From Planctomycetota bacterium (GTDB taxonomy: Bacteria; Planctomycetota; UBA8742; UBA2392), in the NCBI GenBank assembly GCA_020638675.1, contig JACKID010000001.1, positions 2,666,001-2,730,000 on the forward strand: a stretch of DNA of 64,000 bases, written 5' to 3'. Every line of letters starts with the position of its first letter. The stretch's first letter is position 1. The position numbers and the translations under genes are program-made. Positions 49,490-58,233 of the stretch are shown piece after piece. The notes beneath the pieces are model-generated. The model worked only from the letters and a program-made list of their open reading frames with translations. It did not search any database and was not told where the DNA came from.

Positions 49490-50623
49490 ATGACCCAAAC
49501 ACTGCTGATTGACAATGAAGTAGCCAAAACGAGTCTCGGAGTACTGCCCATGGAAATTCGCGTCCACAAAATCGCCAGCGTCGTGCACCGCCTCAACCTG
49601 CACAAGGAAGAGCGCATCATCACGGAGAACCTCGAAGCCAAGACCGGCAACGTGATCGTCGTGCGCGCCATGGGCGAAAAGGCGACCTACGGCGAAGTCG
49701 AGCTCGAAGAAGGCCGCATGGCCAAGATCTTTGAGGACGACATCATCATCGGCGCACTCGGCGCTCGCAACGCGCTCAAGGGCTACGTCGGCAAGGTGCC
49801 GGAGCAGATCAAGGCCGGCGACGTGCTGAACATGCTCAACCTCGGCGGCGTGATCGGCATCTGCACCAGCGCGAACAAGGACCTCGGCCCGCCCCTCAAG
49901 GTGGAAGTCGTCGGCATGGTCGCGCGCAAGGGGCGCATCCTGAACCTGGCCGACGCCAGCATCGCCGACCACGACCGCATCGAGCCCGGCATGAAGATCC
50001 CCATCGTCGCGGTCAGCGGCACCTGCATGAGCGCAGGCAAGACCAAGGCCGTCGCGGAGTTGTGCCAGCTGCTCAGCCAGCGCGGCCTGCGCGTCAACGC
50101 AGGCAAGCTTTCCGGCGTGGCCGCACGGCGCGACCTGTTCAGCTTTGAAGATCACGGTGCGCGCCGCACGCTCAGCTTCGTCGATGCGGGGCTGCCCAGC
50201 ACGGCCGACCTCGAGAGCATCGCAACGATCAGCAAGACGATCATCAACGGGCTGGCCGAGGACAAGCCGGACGTGATCCTGCTTGAGCTCGGCGACGGCA
50301 TCATCGGCGGCTACTCCGTGCTGACGTACTTCGAAGACGCCGAGCTGTACGAGCACACCAGCGTGCACGTCTGCTGCGCGAACGACCCCGTCGGCGCGTA
50401 TGGCGCAAAAGCGATTTTCGACGCGCGCGGCCAGCGCATCGACCTGATCAGCGGCCCGGCGACGGACAACGAAGTCGGGCGGCACTACGTGCAGAAATCG
50501 CTGGGCATCAAGGCGATCAACGCGCGCACCGACCCCGAAGAGCTGGCCGACGAAGTCTGCCGCCTGCTCGGGTTCAAAGACCTGGTCGGGCTGCGCAACA
50601 GCGGCCCGCTGGAGGTCTCGTGA
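49490..50623 (+). CDS. Uncharacterised P-loop NTPase between argG and dihydroorotase
   Basis: 377 aa from ATG 49490 (CCGGAGAAG upstream). The N-terminal 165 residues are a separate beta-rich domain (ITENLEAKTGNVIVVRAMG, YGEVELEEGRMAKI). The P-loop is VSGTCMSAGKTKAVAEL, about residues 172-188, followed by KLSGVAARRDLFSFEDHGAR and DVILLELGDGIIGGYSV, a Walker B-like strand. The C-terminus has a GPATDNEV segment. The layout recalls DUF1611-type or MobB/dethiobiotin-synthase-like NTPases. Its place inside an arginine/pyrimidine cluster suggests an amino-acid or carbamoyl-related role, but nothing proves it. Confidence 0.65.
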   Translation: MTQTLLIDNEVAKTSLGVLPMEIRVHKIASVVHRLNLHKEERIITENLEAKTGNVIVVRAMGEKATYGEVELEEGRMAKIFEDDIIIGALGARNALKGYVGKVPEQIKAGDVLNMLNLGGVIGICTSANKDLGPPLKVEVVGMVARKGRILNLADASIADHDRIEPGMKIPIVAVSGTCMSAGKTKAVAELCQLLSQRGLRVNAGKLSGVAARRDLFSFEDHGARRTLSFVDAGLPSTADLESIATISKTIINGLAEDKPDVILLELGDGIIGGYSVLTYFEDAELYEHTSVHVCCANDPVGAYGAKAIFDARGQRIDLISGPATDNEVGRHYVQKSLGIKAINARTDPEELADEVCRLLGFKDLVGLRNSGPLEVS

Positions 50624-50808
50624 GCGAAAAGGAAAAACGGCCGATTCGCTGGTGGCGCATGTGGCCGGTGATCGGATTTGTCGGGCTGGCCCTGTTCGAG
50701 ATCTACGCCGCCAACGACATGCAACGGCCGATCGACTGGGCCTGGGTCGGTTTCGCCATCGCGGGCGCCGTTGCGGTGATCATCCTGCGTGTCGGGTTTC
50801 GGATCTGA
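50620..50808 (+). CDS. Small membrane protein
   Basis: 62 aa with a GTG start that overlaps the stop of the P-loop gene by 4 bases (GTGA), so it is translationally coupled. Two hydrophobic segments (WPVIGFVGLALFEIYA and WAWVGFAIAGAVAVIIL) flank a short polar loop. No family is recognised. Tight coupling suggests it works with the P-loop protein. Confidence 0.6.
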   Translation: MSEKEKRPIRWWRMWPVIGFVGLALFEIYAANDMQRPIDWAWVGFAIAGAVAVIILRVGFRI

Positions 50809-50889
50809 CGCCCGCGCGCGCCGGCACGTCGTCATGGTGAATTCGCATCGTGCCTTCGCGCGAGCCCGTTTTCGTGGTAAACCATTGGC

Positions 50890-52197
50890 ATGACTTCACT
50901 CGTCATCAGAGGCGCGAAAGTCTACCGTAACGGCCGCTTCCAGAACCTGGAGGTGCGAACGGACGGCCCCTACATCTCTGCCGTTGCACCCAAGGTAGAC
51001 GCAACCGGCGCACGCGTGATTGACGCGGGCGGGCTGCACCTGTTCCCGGGCATCGTGGACCCGCAGGTCCACTTCCGTGATCCCGGGCTGACGCACAAGG
51101 AAGATTTGGAAACGGCCACGCGCGCCTGCGCCAAGGGCGGCGTGACCAGCTTTCTGGAGATGCCGAACACGATCCCGCTGGCGATCAGCCAGCGCGAGAT
51201 CGACAACAAGCACGCCATTGCCGCGCGCAAATGCCGCGTGAACTGGGGCTTCTTCGGCGGGGCGACGAACACCAACCTCGCCGACCTGAAGACCATGCGG
51301 CGCATCTGCGGTATCAAAGTATTCCTCGGCGCGAGCACCGGCGACCTGCTGGTGGATGACATGAACGCGCTGGAGAAGATTTTCGCCGAGACGGACAAGC
51401 AGCGCGTCATCGCCTTCCACTGCGAAGACGAAGGCGTCATGAAATCTACCAGGGCAAAGTACGAAGGCATCGAAGACCTGCGCGCCTACACCGCGTGGCG
51501 CAACGTCGACGTCGCGTACATGTCCACGCAGCGCGTCGTCGGGCTGGCGCGCAAGTACCAGCACCGCGCGCACATCCTGCACGTCAGCTCGGCGCGCGAG
51601 TGTGAGCTGTTCATCCCGCGAGACACGCTGGTCACGACCGAGACGTCGCCGCACCACCTGCTGATGAACGTCGAAGATGACAACGGGCTGGGCACGCTCG
51701 CCAAGATGAACCCGCCCCTGAAATATCGCGCGGACAACCGCGGGCTATGGCAAGCGCTGCGCGACGGGCGCATCGGCATGATCGCAACCGACCACGCGCC
51801 GCACCTGCTGTCCGAGAAACGTCAGGGCATCTGGAAAGCGCCGGCCGGCATCCCGGCGATTGAGAACTCGCTGGCGCTGATTCTTGACGCGTCAAGCCGC
51901 GGCCTGTGCACGCTGGAGCAGGTCGTGCAGTGGATGTGCGAGAACCCGGCCAAGGCCTACCGCATGAAGGGCAAGGGCTTCATCGAGCCGGGCTGCGACG
52001 CCGACCTCGCGCTGGTTGACGCCAACGCCGAGCACGTGATCCGCAACGAAGAGCAACTCACCAAGCCGCGCTGGAGCCCCTGGCACGGCAAGAAGCTGAA
52101 AGGCCGCGCAGTCACCACCGTCGTGCGCGGGCAGGTCGTGTACGAGAACAACACCGTCAACGACGACGTCCGCGGCGCGGAAATCCAGTACACGTAA
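50890..52197 (+). CDS. pyrC: Dihydroorotase
   Basis: 435 aa, amidohydrolase fold. Motifs: FPGIVDPQVHFRDPGLTHKEDL (metal site), GGVTSFLEMPNTIPLA, KVFLGASTGDLLV (carboxylated Lys region), IAFHCEDEGVM, ILHVSSARE, TTETSPHHLLM, GMIATDHAPHLLSEK. In the first motif the usual HxH is QVH. This Gln variant is known in a dihydroorotase subgroup of Bacteroidetes, so activity is plausible. It converts carbamoyl-aspartate to dihydroorotate in pyrimidine synthesis. A strong hairpin follows. Confidence 0.9.
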   Translation: MTSLVIRGAKVYRNGRFQNLEVRTDGPYISAVAPKVDATGARVIDAGGLHLFPGIVDPQVHFRDPGLTHKEDLETATRACAKGGVTSFLEMPNTIPLAISQREIDNKHAIAARKCRVNWGFFGGATNTNLADLKTMRRICGIKVFLGASTGDLLVDDMNALEKIFAETDKQRVIAFHCEDEGVMKSTRAKYEGIEDLRAYTAWRNVDVAYMSTQRVVGLARKYQHRAHILHVSSARECELFIPRDTLVTTETSPHHLLMNVEDDNGLGTLAKMNPPLKYRADNRGLWQALRDGRIGMIATDHAPHLLSEKRQGIWKAPAGIPAIENSLALILDASSRGLCTLEQVVQWMCENPAKAYRMKGKGFIEPGCDADLALVDANAEHVIRNEEQLTKPRWSPWHGKKLKGRAVTTVVRGQVVYENNTVNDDVRGAEIQYT

Positions 52198-52198
52198 C

Positions 52199-52225
52199 GT
52201 GGCGCGGGCTGGCAGCCCGCGCCAC
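52199..52225 (+). terminator. Hairpin after the dihydroorotase gene
   Basis: A perfect 12-bp stem (GTGGCGCGGGCT with AGCCCGCGCCAC) around GGC begins one base after the stop codon. There is no T run, so termination may be inefficient or Rho-assisted. Confidence 0.7.
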
Positions 52226-52313
52226 ATTGATTGCACCCCCAATTAACGACGCCTTAACCCCGTCTTTAGACCGGGCGGTCAGACTCTGTTTGCTTGATCA
52301 ACGGGAGATGACC

Positions 52314-52619
52314 ATGGCTGGGGAATTCCGCATTCTCAAGAAGCTGGGTCAGTGCCGGGTCGGCGATCGGCTCGCCGTCGAAAACGACGGGCGCATCATC
52401 GAGGGCCAGATCACTTTTCTCGCGCGTACACCGGCCGGCGGCTGGATGGTGACGCTTGAGGCACACGGCGCCACCTACGAGGTCTACGCAGCCAGCGGGA
52501 TCTGTACGCTCGTCAGCCAGATCGCCTCGGACGCGTACTGGACCTTCGAGCAACTCGAGTATTCAAGACAGGTAGTCGACACACAGACAGGACGCCGCTT
52601 CACCGCGACCGGATTCTAG
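52314..52619 (+). CDS. Small hypothetical protein
   Basis: 101 aa. ATG 52314 is chosen because CGGGAG lies 6 bases upstream; ATG 52308 would abut it. Beta-rich with RVGDRLAVENDGRIIEGQITFLARTPAGGWMVTLEAHGATYEVYA, which suggests a small SH3-like or PilZ-like barrel. There is no signal peptide. Function unknown. Confidence 0.6.
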   Translation: MAGEFRILKKLGQCRVGDRLAVENDGRIIEGQITFLARTPAGGWMVTLEAHGATYEVYAASGICTLVSQIASDAYWTFEQLEYSRQVVDTQTGRRFTATGF

Positions 52620-52692
52620 CGGTCACAGACTGAACCGCCCGGCCGCGTGCGCCGGGCATCAGCCGCCGCTCCCCACACAAGATCGGCTGCAA

Positions 52693-52718
52693 CAACAGGG
52701 ACCGCTAGGTCCCTGTTG
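52693..52718. terminator. Bidirectional hairpin between convergent genes
   Basis: CAACAGGGACC and GGTCCCTGTTG form a perfect 11-bp stem with loop GCTA, between the plus-strand stop at 52619 and the minus-strand stop at 52721. Confidence 0.75.
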
Positions 52719-52720
52719 CG

Positions 52721-53221
52721 CTATCTAAGTCCAGTGTTGTCGAGGTAATCGCGCGCGGCCTGCCTCACACCTCCGAGGACTTCCTGCCCCCGGCTGCTCG
52801 TTGCCGCTTCCACTCCCAGCATCGCGTTCCAGTAGCAGAAGTCGGAAAACGGCTTGCCGGGGTACTCGAGGTAGGCATACGAGTCGTCGATTTCGTCGAG
52901 GATGGCAACAACCTCTTCATCGCTTCCGGCCAAGATCGCCTTGGCCCAGTATCGAGCTAGCTGGTGGAGCGCTTCTCGGCGGCTCTCGGGCCAATGCGGG
53001 AGTGATCGAAACGCCGCTTCGAGGTCAGCGCTGTAATCAGTCTTCGTTGGATTCACCAAACCGGCCACGTGGACGATTGCGGGAGCCTCAAGGCCTCGCA
53101 CCATCGCCTCTTGCATCACAAACGGGGCATCCTCCGGCAGCGCAAGTTCCAGCAACCACGCTGAGCAGATCAGCGAAAACTCGCCTTGTTCAGCCCACTT
53201 GCGGATTGGAAGACCATACAT
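52721..53221 (-). CDS. Hypothetical protein
   Basis: 166 aa from ATG 53221. A soluble, acidic protein with segments such as FSLICSAWLLELALPEDAPF and LARYWAKAILAGSDEEVVAILDEI and a WNAMLGVEAATSS block. Its codon use is less GC-biased than its neighbours, hinting at recent acquisition. The size and composition resemble contact-dependent immunity or DUF4303-type proteins, but no family is recognised. Confidence 0.5.
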   Translation of the reverse strand: MYGLPIRKWAEQGEFSLICSAWLLELALPEDAPFVMQEAMVRGLEAPAIVHVAGLVNPTKTDYSADLEAAFRSLPHWPESRREALHQLARYWAKAILAGSDEEVVAILDEIDDSYAYLEYPGKPFSDFCYWNAMLGVEAATSSRGQEVLGGVRQAARDYLDNTGLR

Positions 53222-53272
53222 CGTTCGCCTCGCCAGCCTGGTTGCCAGCTGAACGATTCAAAGCTTATTCGT

Positions 53273-54568
53273 CTAGGCATCCGCCGTCTGGCCGCAGAAG
53301 ACTTCTTCGAGGCAACTCAGTGCGAACTCGAGGTCCTGCTTGCTTGCGACGATCGGGGGCGTGAAGCGCAGCACCCAGTGGTGCGTGTCCTTGATGATCG
53401 CGCCCTTCTCGAGCAGCAGTTCCGTGAAGTGATGCCCGTCCGGGCCGTCGTGCGTCAGCTCGATGCCGAACATCATCCCCTTGCCCCGCACTTCCTTAAT
53501 GCGCGGCGCGCGCTCGGCGATCGCGGCCAATCTCTCGGCCAGCCACTCGCCCTTTTCCTGCGCCTGCTCAACCAGCTTTTCTTCTTCAATCGCATGCAGC
53601 GCCGCGTAAGCAATACAGCTCGAAATCGGGCAGCCGCCGAAAGTGCTGCCATGGCTGCCCGGGCCGAACAGCTTCATCAGCTTCTCGCTCGCAAGTATGC
53701 CCGCTACCGGCGCGTATCCGCCGCTGACGCTCTTGCCGATGCACATGATGTCAGGCCGCGCTTCCGGCCCTTCGTGCATCCAGCAGAACAGCTCGCCGGT
53801 GCGGGCCCAGCCGGTCTGCACCTCGTCGAAGATCACGAGGAAGTTGTGCTGGCGCCCCAACTCAATCAGCGCGCGCAGGTAGCCCTCATCCGGGATGTTG
53901 ATCCCGCCTTCGCCCTGGATCGGCTCGACCATGATCGCGGCCGTGTGCTCATCCACCGCCGCCTCAATGGCCGCGAGGTCATTGTACGGAATGCGCTTGA
54001 AGCCCGCCGGCCAGGGGCCGAAGCCGTCGCGCGCGGCCTTCTCTTCTTCAACGAACATCTGGGTGACGGTCAGCGTGCGCCCATGAAAGCACTGGTCGGC
54101 GTACAGGATCGTCGGCGTGCCTTTGACGCCCTTGACCTGATGCGCCCAACGGCGGGCGAGTTTGATCGCCGCTTCCGGGCCTTCGACGCCGCCGTTGGCC
54201 GGCAGAAAGCGCTCAAAGCCGGTCATCTCCGTGATCTTGCGCCCGAACAGCGCAAGCCACGGGTCCGGCAGGAACCGCCCCAGCACGGTCGGCGCGTGCG
54301 AGCCGAGAAACGCCTTCAGCGCCTCACGCACCAGCGGATGCCCGTGCCCGAGATTCGCGGCCGAATAGGCTGCGACGCCGTCGAAGATCTTCTTGCCGCT
54401 CTTGCAGTACAGCCACGGGCCCTCTGCCTTGACTACAGGATCGCGGCTCAAGAGACCGTAGTTGGGCGCAACGTGCTTCTCGATCAAGGCGACTGTCTCG
54501 TCGCCGGACAACGCGGCGGCCTCGTCCATCAGCCTGCGAGCGTGTTTGTGGGCAGTTTCAGCGTCCAT
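53273..54568 (-). CDS. Class III aminotransferase, ornithine aminotransferase-like
   Basis: 431 aa from ATG 54568. PLP class-III features: GPWLYCKSGKKIFDGVAAYSAANLGHGHP, PANGGVEGPEAAIKLARRWA, FHGRTLTV, IMVEPIQGEGGINIP, the Asp of FDEVQTGWARTG, and the PLP Lys in CIGKSVSGGYAPVAG, with STFGGCPISSCIAYAAL. The FHGRT and GEGGI blocks and N-terminal domain match ornithine-oxo-acid transaminase (rocD). It would turn ornithine into glutamate semialdehyde, linking with the nearby arginine genes. 4-aminobutyrate or acetylornithine transaminase is a less likely alternative. Confidence 0.85.
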   Translation of the reverse strand: MDAETAHKHARRLMDEAAALSGDETVALIEKHVAPNYGLLSRDPVVKAEGPWLYCKSGKKIFDGVAAYSAANLGHGHPLVREALKAFLGSHAPTVLGRFLPDPWLALFGRKITEMTGFERFLPANGGVEGPEAAIKLARRWAHQVKGVKGTPTILYADQCFHGRTLTVTQMFVEEEKAARDGFGPWPAGFKRIPYNDLAAIEAAVDEHTAAIMVEPIQGEGGINIPDEGYLRALIELGRQHNFLVIFDEVQTGWARTGELFCWMHEGPEARPDIMCIGKSVSGGYAPVAGILASEKLMKLFGPGSHGSTFGGCPISSCIAYAALHAIEEEKLVEQAQEKGEWLAERLAAIAERAPRIKEVRGKGMMFGIELTHDGPDGHHFTELLLEKGAIIKDTHHWVLRFTPPIVASKQDLEFALSCLEEVFCGQTADA

Positions 54569-54717
54569 GGCGTTCTCCAAGCGCAGTCTAGCGCGCCACT
54601 TACGGCTTCGGTACCCCGTGGGCACCCGGGATGACGCAGATGTGAACGAATCCGAACTTTCGCGGGCTAGACCCGTTCATAAGATGTTGATCGATCAGTA
54701 GTTAACCGAGGCCAGCA

Positions 54718-56214
54718 ATGAGCACAATCACCTGCGCGTCGTGCGGCATGGAGTACGACGGGTCCGGCCTGCAGGCCGGCGTTCAATTTCAATGCACGCA
54801 GTGCGGCAACATGGTCCAGGTTGGTGCACCTGCGGCGCCGCGCGCCGTTGGCAAGCGACCGACCGGTCGTCGCCCGGCCGGCGGGCCGGGACGTGCTCCC
54901 GCTCGCGGCCCGGCTCGCGCCGGGGGACCTCGGCCCGCGGGCAGCCCCATGGCGCAGATGCAGGGCGCCCAGAACCAGCCTGCTTACGGCCCGCCGCAAA
55001 AGAGCGGCGGCAATGCCGGCGTGATCGTCGGCATCGTGGTGGGCGTTGTTGTGCTGGTTCTCGTGATCGTCGTCGTCGTGGCCGCGGGCGGTCCGCCGCC
55101 GGAAGACCTGGCCAAGCAGAAGCAGGAAGAACAGAACAAGCAACTGCGCGAGGACATGGCGAAGAAAGACGCCGAGACCAAGGCCGCCAACGAGGCGCTG
55201 AAGAAGCCCATGGAAGCGGCGATGAACCAGGGCACGGCAATTGAGGCCGCCATTCGCGGCAGCGACGCCACGACCCTTGAAAACATGTTCGATTGGCAGA
55301 CCTACGCGGCCTACAACTCCGACCTGATCCAGGCCAACCCGGAGTTCCTGACCGCCAAGTCGGCGGTACTGATGTGCACCGGCTCATGGGACAAGGACAA
55401 GGACGGCAGCCCCACCGGCACGTTCACCGGCGAGGCGCCGTTCGGCTCAGACAGCCTGCGCACGCGCGTGATGGACTACATCAAGAACTTCTACTTCGGC
55501 GCGCAGAACATCCGCTGGGAGAAAGCACGCTCGGAGGCTGACGGCGCCGCATTCTCGCTCACGGTCGGCAGCAACAGCTACGTCGGCAAGCGCATTTACA
55601 TCGCCTTCGACAAGGGCGGCAAGGAAAAGGAATTCTGGGTCGGCGCACCGAAGGGAAGCAGCGATGTCCGCATCCTGAACTTCATCGACAAGGACGCCTT
55701 CACCTCGCTCCAGACCAAGGAGGCGCCGAAGAAGCGTACGGACGACCGTAACCCGTTGCGCAACCCCGACCGCGACCCGGACAAGGACCCGGCCAAGAAC
55801 CCCGATGGCGACCCGGAAGATCCACCCGCGGACCCGGATGCAAACCTGCCGGAAGTCGCCAACACCGGCGGCATGCCGACCGAAGCTGCACTCGTGAACT
55901 GCATCGAAGAACTCAAACGCGACAACCCTCTCAACGATGCGCGCCTCAAGCAGATCAAGGGCGAAACCAGCAAGGCCGAAAAGAAGGCCACCATGGGCGC
56001 GATGATCGACCTGCTGATCGCGGCCGTCAAAAACAACAACCGCAATGCCAAGCGCAACATCTCGGCAGCTCTCTACGACGTGTGGGACGTCTTTGTGCCG
56101 CAAGGTTGGGAGAAGGAGGACATGGTGTACACCATCGACTTCAATGGACAGAGCGACTCCGACCTGCCCATCCGCCGCTGGCTCGACGTCTACAACAACT
56201 ACAAGGTCGACTAG
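54718..56214 (+). CDS. Zinc-ribbon membrane protein with large outer domain
   Basis: 498 aa. An N-terminal zinc ribbon (CASCGMEYDG ... CTQCGNMVQV, residues 5-35) precedes a Pro/Arg/Gly-rich linker (38-95), one membrane helix (about 100-122, IVVGVVVLVLVIVVVVA) and a coiled-coil stretch (125-170). The outer part has an unrecognised alpha/beta domain (about 170-345), an acidic Asp/Pro/Lys linker (RNPLRNPDRDPDKDPAKNP), and a helical C-terminus. Architecture resembles the gene at 8178. Secreted parts with such linkers are common in Planctomycetota; function unknown. Confidence 0.7.
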   Translation: MSTITCASCGMEYDGSGLQAGVQFQCTQCGNMVQVGAPAAPRAVGKRPTGRRPAGGPGRAPARGPARAGGPRPAGSPMAQMQGAQNQPAYGPPQKSGGNAGVIVGIVVGVVVLVLVIVVVVAAGGPPPEDLAKQKQEEQNKQLREDMAKKDAETKAANEALKKPMEAAMNQGTAIEAAIRGSDATTLENMFDWQTYAAYNSDLIQANPEFLTAKSAVLMCTGSWDKDKDGSPTGTFTGEAPFGSDSLRTRVMDYIKNFYFGAQNIRWEKARSEADGAAFSLTVGSNSYVGKRIYIAFDKGGKEKEFWVGAPKGSSDVRILNFIDKDAFTSLQTKEAPKKRTDDRNPLRNPDRDPDKDPAKNPDGDPEDPPADPDANLPEVANTGGMPTEAALVNCIEELKRDNPLNDARLKQIKGETSKAEKKATMGAMIDLLIAAVKNNNRNAKRNISAALYDVWDVFVPQGWEKEDMVYTIDFNGQSDSDLPIRRWLDVYNNYKVD

Positions 56215-56237
56215 CGGCCCGGCCGACCTGAATTCAC

Positions 56238-56272
56238 CCGAGTGCCCGCCCAATGGCGGGCACTCGGCTTTT
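56238..56272 (+). terminator. Rho-independent terminator
   Basis: A perfect 13-bp stem (CCGAGTGCCCGCC with GGCGGGCACTCGG), loop CAAT, then CTTTTC. It lies 24 bp after the stop at 56214. Confidence 0.92.
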
Positions 56273-56327
56273 CGCCCGGAATACCCGGCAACCCGTCTAC
56301 GTTGCTACAATGATTGACGGAGACGAT

Positions 56328-56858
56328 ATGGGCGAAGTTGGATTCTTCTTGCTGCTGGCACTCGTGACGATGCTGTCGTTCGGGCTGACCGAGTCGCTGG
56401 CCATCCGCCGTCGCCGCCTGCGCCGCGATCACGTGGACTCCCGCGAGAAGCAGTCAGATGAGGTATTCACGGCCGGCATCAGCGCGCTTGCGCCCGTGCC
56501 GCAAAGCTTCGTTCGCGCGTTCCGGCTCGCCGTCGGGCGCGCGCTCGGTGTGGACCATGCGCGCCTGCAGCCGGGCGACCGCATCGCCGCCGATTTGCGC
56601 GCGGTCAACTTCGACGCGTGGGAACTCGCGGCCGTGCTTGAGCGCGCCTTCGACATGCGCGTGCGCGTCACCGACATTGTCCGCGCCGGCACGCTGCGCG
56701 AGCTCTGCAAGCAGCTCTACGGCAAGACGGAAGAGATTTCCGACTATGATCCGCCGCTGCACCGCGACCCGGTGCCACGCATGCGCGCGCCCGAGCCGGA
56801 AGTCGTGATCGATGCGCCGGTCGTCATTCGCAGCGAAGAGCCGCCTGTCGGCGGTTGA
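56328..56858 (+). CDS. Membrane-anchored acyl-carrier-like protein lacking the phosphopantetheine Ser
   Basis: 176 aa from ATG 56328 (GGAG 5 bases upstream; ATG 56310 is an alternative). One membrane helix (about 5-25) and a basic stretch lead to a helical domain (about 60-135): VGRALGVDHARLQPGDRIAADL, then NFDAWELAAVLERAFDMRVRVTDI and TLRELCKQLYGK. This copies the four-helix acyl-carrier pattern, where the usual 'DxLGxDSLD' is DLRAVNFD: the modified Ser is Asn. It may therefore be a non-acylated scaffold. A Pro/Glu-rich tail follows. Upstream of an esterase gene. Confidence 0.55.
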   Translation: MGEVGFFLLLALVTMLSFGLTESLAIRRRRLRRDHVDSREKQSDEVFTAGISALAPVPQSFVRAFRLAVGRALGVDHARLQPGDRIAADLRAVNFDAWELAAVLERAFDMRVRVTDIVRAGTLRELCKQLYGKTEEISDYDPPLHRDPVPRMRAPEPEVVIDAPVVIRSEEPPVGG

Positions 56859-56890
56859 GCGCGCGGCAGGTTCCGCGCTATAGTCCGGCA

Positions 56891-57592
56891 ATGGACCCAC
56901 GACTCCGCCACGGCACTGTTCCGTTTCAGAGCCACAACCCGTACACGGTCGTGCTGCCGCAAGGCTACAAACCCGAGCGCGCCTGGCCGCTGGTGATCGC
57001 CCTGCACGGCATGGGCCACAGCGAAGACCTGATGCGCCGCTACATGAGCGAGCTGCTGGGCCGCCCGTGGATCTGGGTGTTCCCGCGAGGGCCGCACCCG
57101 TTCGAGATGCGCCAGCCCGAGCGCATCCGCATCGGCCACGCCTGGTACCTCTACACCGGCGACCAGGCCGAGTTGCGCACCAGCATGGAAACAGCGACCC
57201 AGTACCTGATGGACCTGCAGGACCTGGTGCGCAAGGACTTCCCGGTCAGCGAGTCCATCATCGTCGGTTTCTCGCAGGGCGGCTATCTGGCGGGCTACGT
57301 CGCGCCGCACCACCCGGAACGCTTCCGCGGCGGCGCCTCGATCGGCGGACGCCTGAAACACGAGTTCCTCGACGACGCGCCTGAGACCGCGAAAAAGCAG
57401 GTCGCGCTTGCGCAGTTCCACGGCGCAAAGGACGAGAACGTCGCGGCGTCGCTCGCCCATGAGGCCGCCGACAAGTGCCGTGAGCTGGGCTACGAAGATG
57501 TCGAGTACTTTGAAGACGACGAAGCCGGGCACGAAGTCAGCCCCCGTCTCGCGGCAGCTTTGAGCCTGTGGCTTGAAAGGCTGCTGACGTGA
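56891..57592 (+). CDS. Alpha/beta hydrolase (phospholipase/carboxylesterase type)
   Basis: 233 aa. The oxyanion segment is VIALHGMGHSEDLMR; the nucleophile elbow GFSQGGYLAGY holds the catalytic Ser; the Asp lies in the GAKDENVAASLAHEA region and the His in EAGHEVSPRL. Layout matches the acyl-protein thioesterase/carboxylesterase group. No signal peptide. The stop overlaps the next start by 4 bases (GTGA). Confidence 0.9.
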   Translation: MDPRLRHGTVPFQSHNPYTVVLPQGYKPERAWPLVIALHGMGHSEDLMRRYMSELLGRPWIWVFPRGPHPFEMRQPERIRIGHAWYLYTGDQAELRTSMETATQYLMDLQDLVRKDFPVSESIIVGFSQGGYLAGYVAPHHPERFRGGASIGGRLKHEFLDDAPETAKKQVALAQFHGAKDENVAASLAHEAADKCRELGYEDVEYFEDDEAGHEVSPRLAAALSLWLERLLT

Positions 57593-58233
57593 GGGCGCTG
57601 CTGCCGCTGTTTGCCCTGCTCGTTTCCGCCTGCGCCGTCGGCCCGTACGCGTCCACGCCCCGTTATCTCCCGCCGAAGACTCGGGGCATCGCAGCCCGGC
57701 AACTCAACGAGGCGCTGGCATTCGGCAGCCGCAACATCAGTGAGGTCGCGGCCGACGAATTGAGACTCACCTGGATCGAACGCCGGGCGCTGACAGACAA
57801 GCGCTATGAGAACCTGGAGCGGGAGCTGGTCTTCACCGCCATCCGCAGCGTTTCCCCGGCCGAGCAACCCGGCGAGTGGTGGGAATTGCGAGTCGACGCC
57901 GTGGGCGGACAGATCACATTTGATTTCGACGACGGCCAAACGGCCAGCAAGGCCGAATCGGCCCTGCGCCGCCTGTCTGACGAACTTAGCGAGAACGAGG
58001 AACGAGAACTTGCGTACAAGTACCTGCGCGCCGTTGAGGGCAAAGTCGACCACTACGTCGAAAGAAACGGCGAGCGGCTGATCTCAAAGGGCAAGCGCGT
58101 TGAAAATCCTGATTGGATGCCGGTCGAGCTCGGCATTGAGTTGATCAGCCTGCTCACCGGCCAGGATTTCGGCACCGATGCCGCCGCCTGGCACGCATAC
58201 GTTAACGAGCACTACCGAAACACAGGCGGCTAG
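57589..58233 (+). CDS. Hypothetical lipoprotein
   Basis: 214 aa from GTG 57589, coupled to the esterase gene (4-base overlap). Signal peptide MRALLPLFALLVSAC with lipobox VSAC. The mature protein is mixed alpha/beta, with LVFTAIRSVSPAEQPGEWWEL and ITFDFDDGQTASKAESALRRL. No family is recognised. The stop overlaps the convergent RidA stop. Confidence 0.65.
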   Translation: MRALLPLFALLVSACAVGPYASTPRYLPPKTRGIAARQLNEALAFGSRNISEVAADELRLTWIERRALTDKRYENLERELVFTAIRSVSPAEQPGEWWELRVDAVGGQITFDFDDGQTASKAESALRRLSDELSENEERELAYKYLRAVEGKVDHYVERNGERLISKGKRVENPDWMPVELGIELISLLTGQDFGTDAAAWHAYVNEHYRNTGG

